Source of the DNA: a virus
IMG/VR virus record: IMGVR_UViG_3300021961_000383
Location: 1 to 31,476 of that record
Strand: one strand, 5' to 3'
DNA length: 31,476 nucleotides
Shown here: piece after piece, positions 24,243 through 31,476 of the stretch
Numbering within the stretch: position 1 is the stretch's first letter
Layout: each line of letters begins with the position of its first letter
Position numbers and translations under genes: made by a program
The notes under the pieces: generated by a model
Told to the model about the DNA's origin: nothing
Databases searched by the model: none
What the model saw: only the letters and a program-made list of their open reading frames with translations

Positions 24243-24654
24243 GTCGGGCCTCACTGATCCATTTACAATCATCTTTATACATTACATAAACTAGAATGTC
24301 GCCACTCGGGCAGGCGTTCTTCATACGTGTTTCTAGCTCAAATCCAATTCGATTATTGAATTGTTGTGCGTGAATATTGTCTTCGTCTACTAACCCCGTT
24401 ATTCTTTCCACATTACAAACGTTAAAAGCGTAATCAAATAAGTAATGTAGATATGTTCTGTTCAACCATCTTGAGTCATCTGCTGCGGAGTGCATGAACA
24501 CATTTCTATGGTTCCAAGTGTAGTAGACGCACCCACCAACAAGTACCCCGTCCCGGGAAGTACCAATTCCCGTTCCGTGCCCAAGAGAGATCCCGCCACA
24601 AACGCGGTCTATGACGAAATCGACAACGTGAGGGCCAACCTCTATTTTTAACAT
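24229..24654 (-). CDS. GNAT-like N-acyltransferase in the tail module, 141 aa
   Basis: The protein shows a GNAT plan: VLVGGCVYYTWN (beta strands), FMHSAADDSRWLNRTYLHYL, then the characteristic RITGLVDEDNIHAQQFNNRI (84-103) and GFELETR (104-110) end of acyltransferases, the helix-then-strand that binds CoA. The core motif is intact enough to suggest activity or a derived role. Such proteins recur in tailed-phage structural regions, with targets mostly unknown. A DNA-modifying (Mom-like) or virion-protein-acylating role is possible; nothing distinguishes them. ATG 24654 begins three bases after the previous stop. Confidence 0.7.
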   Translation of the reverse strand: MLKIEVGPHVVDFVIDRVCGGISLGHGTGIGTSRDGVLVGGCVYYTWNHRNVFMHSAADDSRWLNRTYLHYLFDYAFNVCNVERITGLVDEDNIHAQQFNNRIGFELETRMKNACPSGDILVYVMYKDDCKWISEARHATQ

Positions 24655-24657
24655 GGG

Positions 24658-25152
24658 TCAAGGTTGGGTAGCTATCACAACCCACCGGGAGTCAGGTGAG
24701 GAGTAGATCATCTGGATGGTACCTGTACCCGTCGTCACTACGTCCGCCCCTGAACCCGTAATAATTCTGTTCTCAGCGGTACTGCTGGCGCTCTCGTTTG
24801 CTACCGTCATATTCTGCGCTGTTGAGTTGAACAAATACAGCAATCTACCGTCCGGAATTCCTCTAGCCGCAGAGGCGACTCCTGTGATAGTGAACGCGCT
24901 GGTCGGCCCGGAGATACGAACAAAAGTAGCGAGGGGAGGGCCTATATCGTCATTACTACCGTTAACAGCGGTGTATTCCCCTACAGGGGTCTTTAATATA
25001 TTTCCTGTTAAACTTGTGGCGTTTATCCCCGTCCTAGCGTCGTTTATTTTCATAAACGTAGTAACTGCTCTTACAAACTGACTAAAGTAAGAGTAACTGT
25101 ATTCTTTAGGAGGAACAGGAAGGACGGGGGATACGAATTTGTCAAACGCCAC
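24658..25152 (-). CDS. Small beta-rich virion protein, possible tail or fibre part, 164 aa
   Basis: GTG 25152 follows AGGGGGT and lies two bases after the tail-protein stop. The N-terminus (SPVLPVPPKEYSYSYFSQFV) is aromatic/Pro-rich. The rest is Ser/Thr/Gly-rich and beta-like (FTITGVASAARGIPDGRLLY, then NMTVANESASSTAENRIITG and TIQMIYSSPDSRWVVI). The ending resembles C-terminal beta domains of phage fibres and decoration proteins. It could be a short tail-tip or fibre-linked protein. No receptor domain can be assigned. Confidence 0.6.
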   Translation of the reverse strand: MAFDKFVSPVLPVPPKEYSYSYFSQFVRAVTTFMKINDARTGINATSLTGNILKTPVGEYTAVNGSNDDIGPPLATFVRISGPTSAFTITGVASAARGIPDGRLLYLFNSTAQNMTVANESASSTAENRIITGSGADVVTTGTGTIQMIYSSPDSRWVVIATQP

Positions 25153-25154
25153 AA

Positions 25155-27362
25155 CTACCCCCTAGTACCGTCAGTACGTACGTCCATACGGGGAGTACCT
25201 AGTTGCCAAGACACTCCTAAGGAATCAGACGAAATCTTAAACCCCATTTGACGGGCGCGGGCGCGTAGAAATACTTGTTCTGTGTACTGCTCCACTGGAA
25301 CTGTAGTAGACCGAATTACCGCTCGATCTAGATTTTGGTTTTCTTGGTTCGTGGTCATGTACGCCGCGCCGGGGAAATTACGGGGGGTCAACGTAAGATC
25401 TACAGTAGGAGAAACGCTAGTAGACCCAGAAAAACTAATATCAGGAAGTAACCTCCTAACAAGAATAAAAGAATCCCCGTTGTCCATCCCTATGTCCGCC
25501 GACTCAATGTAAGAGTTAATCGGAAGGGATGCGTTAGGGTCAGAGGTGCCCGCGTCTACCCCATACTCGTGGTTATATAGAAGCCCATCGACCGGGTTAG
25601 CTGCCTGAGGATAGTCCCTAAGCGGAGAATCTGACCAAGCAGTACGAATCATGCCGTCATCACAATTCCCGTAGTACCATATATTTTCAAAATAGTTATA
25701 TACTACATAACTATCAATAAGTTCGCTGCCAGCCGAGCAATAAAACCACCAAATCTCGCCATATTTATCGTTAGCTCCGACAAAAAATTGGTCAGCCTGC
25801 TGCTTGTTTAAATTATCAAAAACATGCTGCCGCAGGGTGCAGGATACATTCCTTATAGTCCCATCATACTGGTAGAACCTGTCTAGCCCCATCCAAAAAA
25901 CCGTATTGTTGATGGCTATTACGGTGTTGGGTCCTATCAAAGATATGTTCGCGCTGATAAGCGACTGTGAGTACAGCTCGTCTATGTCTCCGGTATACTT
26001 TATAGAAGTAAGCGAAGTTTCAGTAAATACTACGATTTCATTTGTAGTATTAACCGCTTTCAAGATGTTAAACCCACTCTGAATATTGAACCCCCCACTT
26101 GTGTTTTCTGTAGTTGCGTTAAGTGAGATGTCCCAGATGACGTAGTTAAGCTGACTTGCCCAGCGAACTTGGAGAGGATCTCTGTCCCCGCCCCCATACG
26201 GAGTGCAACCAAACGCAAATAGTACGCTGTGCGCGCTATCAAACAGAATCTGCGTTACTTCACGAGGAAAATCGGGTGCAGCGGTTGCCCCCGGTTCGGC
26301 GCTCAATAGCGTCGCACGGGTATTAAACAGGGAGTTGAACGGCCAGATATAAATGTCTCCGTACCGTACGTTGAACAGCAGGCTCTCGTAGTACTTGTCG
26401 AAGTAGATCAGCCGGATTTCAGAATATATAGGCGTAAGAGCACCCACACCCCAACCAGTAGCAGGGCTAGTACTCCCGCCCCAAGGAGGAGCGCCCCACC
26501 CATACCCTGCCACCGCATAACCATCTCCGATAGGAAGTTGAAATGCCGCAGAAATTCCAGTACCCCCCGCTGTAACAGACGCCGTGGCGGCGGTCGTAGA
26601 TACCTCAATAGTGAAAATATTCGACGCGGGAACTGTGAGTATTATAAATTCTGTATTTATCTCGGTATAGGGGATCCCACCAATGTGAGAAGCAGTAACT
26701 GTAACCCCCGCAGACCCTACAGACCCCGTTGCGTTAGCCGCAGTATCTACAACAATCGTAAACGTATCCGCAGTCGGCGTAGAAGCTACGGTGTGAGTCT
26801 TGTTTAGATCAGTGTCTGGGATATTGTTGAGTGTCCCCACCACCCCACTTATGGTTACGGAGTTGCCCGTAATCAACCCATGAGAAGTTATATTTACAGT
26901 AACAGTCGTAGAAGCGTTGGTAGTATCAAGCCAATTAATAGCAGTAGTGTAGGTGCCCGCGCCACTAAACGTGATGTAATCGCCCGGATTCGCTCCATGA
27001 GAAGTAATAGTGACCGTAAGAGTCTTTGAAGTAGACGTCGTGGTAAAACAATTATCCGTAGCGGGAGTGACGGAAGTGCGGTCTACTGGAGTAATGTCGT
27101 ACGGATACGCGCCGCTTTCGACGTAAATCTTAGAGCTGGTCCCCATTCCGACAAGATTGTACCCTTGGGGGACAACCCAATTAAACAGAGACCGACACAC
27201 TCCAACTACGGTCGCGGCGGTATAACGGAACCACCCGCCAATTTTTTGGGGAAATCCAGATAGAAACCGGACCTTATTACCAGAAAACCATCCGCCTTCG
27301 GTAGAATAGTTAGTTTGATCGCGGACAATTCCAGCTACAAATTTAAGTTTTTTAAGTGCCAT
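25155..27362 (-). CDS. Tail accessory / stabilisation protein, P22 gp10-like, 735 aa
   Basis: The N-terminus (YSTEGGWFSGNKVRFLSGFP, 19-38, then QKIGGWFRY) is a known signature of phage stabilisation/tail-hub proteins such as P22 gp10. Between about 113 and 267 there is an insertion of beta repeats: ITSHGANPGDYITFSGAG (119-136), NITSHGLITGNSVTISGV (157-174) and a weaker third unit. The C-terminal two thirds hold beta-propeller-like strands (DSAHSVLFAFGC, NTVFWMGLDRFYQYDG) and a YGEIWWFYCS segment. It should sit at the portal or tail hub and close the tail. ATG 27362 lies one base after the holin stop, with a ribosome site. Confidence 0.75.
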   Translation of the reverse strand: MALKKLKFVAGIVRDQTNYSTEGGWFSGNKVRFLSGFPQKIGGWFRYTAATVVGVCRSLFNWVVPQGYNLVGMGTSSKIYVESGAYPYDITPVDRTSVTPATDNCFTTTSTSKTLTVTITSHGANPGDYITFSGAGTYTTAINWLDTTNASTTVTVNITSHGLITGNSVTISGVVGTLNNIPDTDLNKTHTVASTPTADTFTIVVDTAANATGSVGSAGVTVTASHIGGIPYTEINTEFIILTVPASNIFTIEVSTTAATASVTAGGTGISAAFQLPIGDGYAVAGYGWGAPPWGGSTSPATGWGVGALTPIYSEIRLIYFDKYYESLLFNVRYGDIYIWPFNSLFNTRATLLSAEPGATAAPDFPREVTQILFDSAHSVLFAFGCTPYGGGDRDPLQVRWASQLNYVIWDISLNATTENTSGGFNIQSGFNILKAVNTTNEIVVFTETSLTSIKYTGDIDELYSQSLISANISLIGPNTVIAINNTVFWMGLDRFYQYDGTIRNVSCTLRQHVFDNLNKQQADQFFVGANDKYGEIWWFYCSAGSELIDSYVVYNYFENIWYYGNCDDGMIRTAWSDSPLRDYPQAANPVDGLLYNHEYGVDAGTSDPNASLPINSYIESADIGMDNGDSFILVRRLLPDISFSGSTSVSPTVDLTLTPRNFPGAAYMTTNQENQNLDRAVIRSTTVPVEQYTEQVFLRARARQMGFKISSDSLGVSWQLGTPRMDVRTDGTRG

Positions 27363-27363
27363 T

Positions 27364-27777
27364 CTATTTTCCTACGCCCGTCTTCTTTTCGTAAGTACGA
27401 GCGGTGGTGTAGCCCAAATACCCCGCAGAGAACGTCCACCATAATGCTTCCGGAACAGCGTCGAAGCCGAATCTGACGTTCTCAAAAAACGCCTTCATTT
27501 CTGCGGGACGAAAAATCCCCACGATTGGAGCGAGGACTACAAGAGAAAGCAGGATAAAGTAGAACACATACATAAAGCTAGGACGTGCTCTACTTGTCCA
27601 AGGGTCGGCGCTATTGGCTTCCGCCATAATTGCGGAAATCGCTGCATCAAGCTCTTTGAATTCTCCAGCCTGACGCAACTTCTCCAGCTCTAGGGCCGCT
27701 TGGGCTTTTTGAGCGGGGTCAGGCCACGCCTTATCTAAGATCTTCCCAAAAACTTCGGCGATGGCTTCTCCTAACAT
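27364..27777 (-). CDS. Three-TM-type holin, 137 aa
   Basis: Residues 55-66 (NSADPWTSRARP) are the hallmark of the phage Holin_3TMs family. Two clear hydrophobic segments follow (FMYVFYFILLSLVVLAPIVG, 68-87; EALWWTFSAGYLGYTTA, 110-126). The N-terminal 50 residues form a charged amphipathic helix (AQKAQAALELEKLRQAGEF). It would form inner-membrane pores that release the lysozyme. The gene is coupled by TGATG to the 808-aa gene, so lysis timing is tied to late expression. Confidence 0.85.
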   Translation of the reverse strand: MLGEAIAEVFGKILDKAWPDPAQKAQAALELEKLRQAGEFKELDAAISAIMAEANSADPWTSRARPSFMYVFYFILLSLVVLAPIVGIFRPAEMKAFFENVRFGFDAVPEALWWTFSAGYLGYTTARTYEKKTGVGK

Positions 27778-30203
27778 CAGGCAAACACCCTGTGCCGCAT
27801 CGGCACGTAACGCGGTTTAAGCCCCATCAACCCCCCTCGGGCAGCGGCAGTAGGCTGGGTCCCAGTGATGTAATTCTGCGCCTGTGTGGCCCAGTCGTCA
27901 GAGTATTTACTACCCGCACCCTTGGAGAATTCGGTCAACTTAGCCATCTTGGTATTGTACTCATCAAGTTGTCCAGAATAATCCGGAGGAGGCAGCTTAA
28001 GTTTTGCGCGTTCCTGCGGGGTCAACTTCCCGTACAACTGTCCGTAAAACGGCTCTTTGACGAGTTTTGCTTTCTCCATTCTATTCATTTGACTAATGAC
28101 ATTCTGACTGAGGCTGGTAGCGAAATCCCCCATGCTCATACTGTACTGACCAACCTTGGTGGGGTCTAGAAAGTCTTTGACGGCCCCAGAAATCCAAGTA
28201 TTCAACTTAGGGATAGACGTTAGATTGGAAGCCTTAGATATAACTTCGGAGGGCTTGATGCCCACGTTACCCAACACTTTACCGAATCCACCGTACGCAT
28301 TGATGCCCATACCGATCACATTAGTGACCATACCAAGGATGTCTCCCTTGGACGCCGCCTGACCGAATCCAGCCAAACCAGCGAGGTACGGATTGCCCGT
28401 AGCAATACCAACGAGGGCGGGGATAAACGCGCTGAAGAGGTCGCCGATGCTAAAGGTCCGCTTGGGTAAGTCCATGCGGAAAGCGAGTTCTCTGTAGTAA
28501 GCGTCTACGTCGTTCAGGAGACTCTGCGCAATCTTGGGGTCCGTGATTTTATTCCACGTTCCATCCGGGTTCTTCCGCATGAGATCCTTGTACTTATCGA
28601 AACGGCGTCCACCTTCCCCACCTTTTTTGGGACGGTCGTTGATGTTCCGCATCGCGAGCTGAAATGCTCGACTTAAAGTACGAGGGTCGTTGGGGTCTAA
28701 GCCCATCACCCAGAGGCCAGCGCCGGGGGCATCGGGGGGAACCGGGTTATCGTTCCGCCACCCAATAGACGTAGCACCGGGGTTGCCGCCAAAGAGAATC
28801 CCGCCCGGACCTTTTGTCTCACCCTTGATAGGTTTCTTGGAAGGATCGCCGTATACGTCTTGGTCCGTTACGTTATAGGTAAACGTGGAGAACGGATCTT
28901 GCAAAATTGCAGTAAGCTGCTTTCTCTTAGCGTCGGTAGCCTCAACCGCCTGCCGTTCTGCGGGAGACAGGTTGTTCCAGATACGATCTGGAATGCCGAA
29001 CTGAGACTTCTGCCCAGCGAGGAGCGTGCTCTGGTTAAGTTTATCCGCGAAATACGGGTTATCGGGCATTAGCGCCGCTTTAGCCGCCAGTGGGTCTTGA
29101 ACTGATCCGGGTGGTACCTGATCCGCTGCACGTCCATAGTAGTCATACCCACCGGTATACCCAATCTTGGTGTTGTCCAAATACGACTGAACAGCGGCTT
29201 GCCACTCTTTACCGTGGTTAGGATCAGCAACGGGGATCTCAGTGAAATTCTGATTTACATAGGCGGCGCGAGCTGTTTGCGCCTTTACCGCGCTTAGAAA
29301 ATCCACGTCCCTTTGTCTTTGAAGACGCCGCTCTTGCCTAAACAATTTCCTACGCGCCTGTTCTTGAAGCGCGGCGGGATGCCCCATCGCGAGCAAATAC
29401 TGATACTGCTTCTCCGTATCCTCTAGCTTCTTGCCCTGATACATTACATCAGGAAGGACGGTGTAATTCCCAGAGGCGTTGGTATGCGGGAGGAAGTACT
29501 TATTGTTGTTAGTCGCTACAGGAACTTCGGAAGGGAGGTACATATCTGTACCCGCCTTATCCCGTTCCACATAGGTCAGATAGTCCTGAAGCGCAGCGCC
29601 AGTAAGCTCTTTGCCCGCTTTGTCGTAGTACTTGGTCTCATTATCTATAATGGGCAGTGCAGCAGACTTCAGCGCGTTACTAGGTCTCTCCCCGTAGATG
29701 GGAATGTCCTTTGACGTATACCCGCCGTAGTACGCATCCGCGTAATTAGGGTTAAACGCGCTGGATAGCCCGTAGTCTTTGTACTGGTTGTACAAATCGC
29801 TTTTAGCGAAATTCAAAAAGTTATCCGCTGCCGTCCCAGTAACTTTCTGCCCATAGGGGTTATAGACTTCATAGTTATACGAAACAGGTTGCGCGGCGGG
29901 AAGAGATGCCGCCTTAGCTGCTAGGGCCTGCTGTGGTGTCTGCGGGGTTGTCGGCGTCTGGCGTGGCGCGTAAACAGGAATTGCCTTCTGCGTCCAACCG
30001 CTGTAATACCGAAGCTGGGATGCAGGGTCAGTAACATACGTTGGCGCAGGGGGCGGGGGCATCGCCGCCGTAGTAGGCGTAGGGTATGCGGTAGTAGGTG
30101 CAGTGTATCGGTTCCCATACTGCCCAGAACCGTATTGCCCGCTTTTCTGGACCGGAGTCGGAGGAGAGGCGTAAATGGGGCCTTTCTCAAAGTTAGAAAC
30201 CAT
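27777..30203 (-). CDS. Large probable virion protein, 808 aa
   Basis: ATG 30203 has AGGAG at good distance. The N-terminal 120 residues are Pro/Thr/Ala/Tyr-rich with a short repeat (SGQYGSGQYGNRYTAPTTAY) and little expected fold. Regions rich in YG, KDIPIYGERP and similar Tyr motifs follow. Near residues 585-660 (FSIGDLFSAFIPALVGIATG) there is a hydrophobic Gly-rich segment able to insert in a membrane. The C-terminus has a charged KLTPQERAKLKLPPPDYSG and the ending GGLMGLKPRYVP. Like the 571-aa gene, it has an internal hydrophobic patch. Likely an internal or tail protein. Exact role unknown. Confidence 0.75.
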   Translation of the reverse strand: MVSNFEKGPIYASPPTPVQKSGQYGSGQYGNRYTAPTTAYPTPTTAAMPPPPAPTYVTDPASQLRYYSGWTQKAIPVYAPRQTPTTPQTPQQALAAKAASLPAAQPVSYNYEVYNPYGQKVTGTAADNFLNFAKSDLYNQYKDYGLSSAFNPNYADAYYGGYTSKDIPIYGERPSNALKSAALPIIDNETKYYDKAGKELTGAALQDYLTYVERDKAGTDMYLPSEVPVATNNNKYFLPHTNASGNYTVLPDVMYQGKKLEDTEKQYQYLLAMGHPAALQEQARRKLFRQERRLQRQRDVDFLSAVKAQTARAAYVNQNFTEIPVADPNHGKEWQAAVQSYLDNTKIGYTGGYDYYGRAADQVPPGSVQDPLAAKAALMPDNPYFADKLNQSTLLAGQKSQFGIPDRIWNNLSPAERQAVEATDAKRKQLTAILQDPFSTFTYNVTDQDVYGDPSKKPIKGETKGPGGILFGGNPGATSIGWRNDNPVPPDAPGAGLWVMGLDPNDPRTLSRAFQLAMRNINDRPKKGGEGGRRFDKYKDLMRKNPDGTWNKITDPKIAQSLLNDVDAYYRELAFRMDLPKRTFSIGDLFSAFIPALVGIATGNPYLAGLAGFGQAASKGDILGMVTNVIGMGINAYGGFGKVLGNVGIKPSEVISKASNLTSIPKLNTWISGAVKDFLDPTKVGQYSMSMGDFATSLSQNVISQMNRMEKAKLVKEPFYGQLYGKLTPQERAKLKLPPPDYSGQLDEYNTKMAKLTEFSKGAGSKYSDDWATQAQNYITGTQPTAAARGGLMGLKPRYVPMRHRVFA

Positions 30204-30214
30204 CTACATTGCTC

Positions 30215-30682
30215 CTAAATTATCAGTAGGCAATCGGCTATCCGCCTTGCCCACCCCCGCCCAAACACGTTGAATGCGTTCAAAGACGCCAAAAATTGTA
30301 ACCTATTCCCTAGAAAATTAGCCGCTAACTTACTCTGCTCCATATCCCATGCGGCCTGTAGAGTCTTGGGGCCTAAAACACCATCCTGAACGGTTCCTAC
30401 CGTCTTTTGCAACATTTTTACCGCTTGTTTCACCCCTGAATTTACGGCGGTATCAAACATTGTAAATCGTAATCTTGGAGGTAGCTGGTCTATCAAAAGT
30501 GGATCCCAGTAGTCTCGTTTATAGATTTCATAAGCGCGTTTCAGGGTCATATCCTTAATGTCCTCTTTAGGGTAAGCCCGCTTACTTATTCCATACTTAG
30601 TCTCACCACCCGGATCTTGGGGGTTATTGACGTACCCCCCTTCAAACTCCAGAAGTATCGGCATGGCGTCCATGAACCGCAT
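30215..30682 (-). CDS. Lysozyme (glycoside hydrolase 108 type) with C-terminal binding region
   Basis: The 155-aa endolysin has the signature EFEGGYVNNPQDPGGETKYG (12-31), with Glu14 as the expected catalytic acid. The C-terminal half (DTAVNSGVKQAVKMLQKTVG, then GPKTLQAAW) matches the small peptidoglycan-binding helix bundle usual in this group. It should cut the glycan strands of peptidoglycan. It has no signal peptide, so export relies on a holin. ATG 30682 overlaps the stop of the small membrane-protein gene upstream (TAATG). The length is at the short end of the family. Confidence 0.9.
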   Translation of the reverse strand: MRFMDAMPILLEFEGGYVNNPQDPGGETKYGISKRAYPKEDIKDMTLKRAYEIYKRDYWDPLLIDQLPPRLRFTMFDTAVNSGVKQAVKMLQKTVGTVQDGVLGPKTLQAAWDMEQSKLAANFLGNRLQFLASLNAFNVFGRGWARRIADCLLII

Positions 30683-30897
30683 TACTTCCCCCCAAAAAAC
30701 GCAATAGCCTTAACGAGCCCAGCCCCCATAGTGGCGCTCGCGCCCCCTACCAACATCAACATTCTCCAGCCGCCCTTGGCCTCGGAAAGAGTTTCTTTGA
30801 TGTCATGGAGTTCTTCAAGCACGCGCTCCATTTGTTGTTGTAGATGGTCTATCTGCGCGTCATGACGACCAATATCTCGCTGTAATCCGTCGTTCAT
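30682..30897 (-). CDS. Small single-pass membrane protein, holin-like accessory, 71 aa
   Basis: The N-terminal 40 residues form a coiled coil (DAQIDHLQQQMERVLEELHD) and one transmembrane segment follows at about 47-68 (LMLVGGASATMGAGLVKAIA). This resembles the small DUF1515/XhlA-type proteins encoded beside phage lysozymes. It may be a second holin or a holin regulator for the lysozyme gene directly downstream. The ribosome site (TAAGAAATG) is weak. It is unlike spanins, which need a lipobox or a longer periplasmic domain. Confidence 0.7.
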   Translation of the reverse strand: MNDGLQRDIGRHDAQIDHLQQQMERVLEELHDIKETLSEAKGGWRMLMLVGGASATMGAGLVKAIAFFGGK

Positions 30898-30908
30898 TTC
30901 TTAATGCC

Positions 30909-31472
30909 CTATAAATAACTAAACTCGACAACAAGACCGTCGGCCTTGAGGGACCACGCTGTTACCTTGTGCCGGTATTCAAAGTTTCTAAGCGCGACCT
31001 TCATTGAAGGGGGAACACTTTCGAATCCTCCAAAACGAGTGATCGTAGGCTCCAGTGCCTCCGGACCTACTTTTACAAGACCTCTTTGGTCGAAGGTATA
31101 CCGGTCAAGCACCCGCCCATTTGTAAGATCTTTGGAGACATAGGCGTACTTATTCGCCCCTACCGTAACTCCCTCCTCGTACCATTCCGTGACAGCGCCG
31201 TTAAGAACCTTGACCAACTGCTCGTCGCAGCCGAAGAGGTTAGCGAGAAGCTGATCGGTAGAGACGTTATACATAGTAACTATATATTCCGACTCTTTAT
31301 TTATGCCTTTGGACGCTAGAAAAGAATCTACGGCAAGTTTGTCGGCGGAATAACCGTCGTAGTTTGCGGGTTCGGGTGGGGCAGGGGGCGCTACTGGAGC
31401 GGTATCTACTTCCCCCGAAAGCCCTGCGTTAGGGGGCACAACTTGTTTTTCTCGGTCCTGCCAATACGCCAC
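30909..31472 (-). CDS. Hypothetical protein at the right edge, 187 aa, start uncertain
   Basis: The frame reaches the right edge. The apparent start is a GTG at 31470-31472, only four bases from the end, so the real start may lie outside. The N-terminal 40 residues are Pro/Ala-rich (VDTAPVAPPAPPEPANYDGY). The rest is a mixed alpha/beta domain with DKLAVDSFLASKGINKESEY and FEYRHKVTAWSLKADGLVVE. It precedes the lysis genes. It may be a structural protein; no family was recognised. Confidence 0.6.
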   Translation of the reverse strand: MAYWQDREKQVVPPNAGLSGEVDTAPVAPPAPPEPANYDGYSADKLAVDSFLASKGINKESEYIVTMYNVSTDQLLANLFGCDEQLVKVLNGAVTEWYEEGVTVGANKYAYVSKDLTNGRVLDRYTFDQRGLVKVGPEALEPTITRFGGFESVPPSMKVALRNFEYRHKVTAWSLKADGLVVEFSYL

Positions 31473-31476
31473 GGGG

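Noticed and set aside
23350-24294. A 314-codon plus-strand frame opposite the 571-aa gene
   Set aside because: Its Pro/Ala-rich protein is the complement of a Gly/Ala-rich low-complexity region, which naturally lacks stops on the opposite strand.
26540-27030. Diversity-generating retroelement variable repeat in the tail protein
   Set aside because: No reverse transcriptase gene and no template repeat were seen; the repeats are protein beta modules.
1-31476. tRNA genes, attachment sites, insertion sequences
   Set aside because: No cloverleaf with a T-loop GTTCGAATC-type arm, no integrase gene and no transposase or terminal inverted repeats were found by eye. A tRNA scan would be decisive.

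Overview
The window is a stretch of a tailed double-stranded DNA bacteriophage genome, most likely an uncultured, podovirus-like phage of a Gram-negative bacterium. This rests on a T7-type family A DNA polymerase, a primase-helicase, a glycoside-hydrolase-108-type lysozyme, a three-TM-type holin, a P22-gp10-like tail protein and very large internal-virion-type proteins, all packed with one- to eight-base start/stop overlaps. No tRNA, rRNA, integrase, transposase, CRISPR array or bacterial housekeeping gene was seen. Terminase, portal and major capsid genes are absent; since the virion block is read leftwards, they probably lie beyond the right edge.

Layout. (1) Bases 1-75 hold the last 24 codons of a basic protein, followed by a possible promoter and a perfect 19-bp palindrome. 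(2) Bases 164-3228, plus strand, are a run of small early-type genes: two short peptides, a helix-turn-helix protein, several unknowns, a phage Dam-type DNA N6-adenine methyltransferase and a DUF6378-like protein. (3) Bases 3228-12919, plus strand, are the replication and recombination block: PolA, a small acidic protein, a Cas4/RecB-like PD-(D/E)XK nuclease with four Fe-S-type cysteines, an HNH nuclease, two tandem paralogous small proteins, an SNF2-like helicase, a sigma70-like promoter, an unknown coiled-coil protein, a putative ssDNA-binding protein, a small HTH protein and a 930-residue archaeo-eukaryotic-type primase/helicase. (4) Bases 12864-31472, minus strand, are the late virion and lysis block, read from the right edge: an unknown protein, a small membrane protein, lysozyme, an 808-aa structural-type protein, a three-TM-type holin, a tail-stabilisation protein, a small tail-type protein, a GNAT-like protein, a Gly/Ala-rich 571-aa protein, a second, weaker GNAT-like protein, two long Ala/Gln-rich proteins (401 and 651 aa) and a 2021-aa protein resembling ejected or polyvalent phage proteins.

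How it fits together. The plus-strand block would copy phage DNA: primase-helicase opens and primes, PolA synthesises, the putative SSB coats single strands, and the PD-(D/E)XK, HNH and SNF2-like proteins process recombination or packaging intermediates. The minus-strand block would build the tail and internal core and lyse the cell. The two blocks converge and overlap by 56 bp at 12864-12919, with no clear terminator between them. No intergenic gap exceeds about 90 bases. Most novelty lies in the small early genes, the paralogue pair, the primase-helicase architecture, the PolA active-site variants and the 2021-aa protein with its zincin-like motif.
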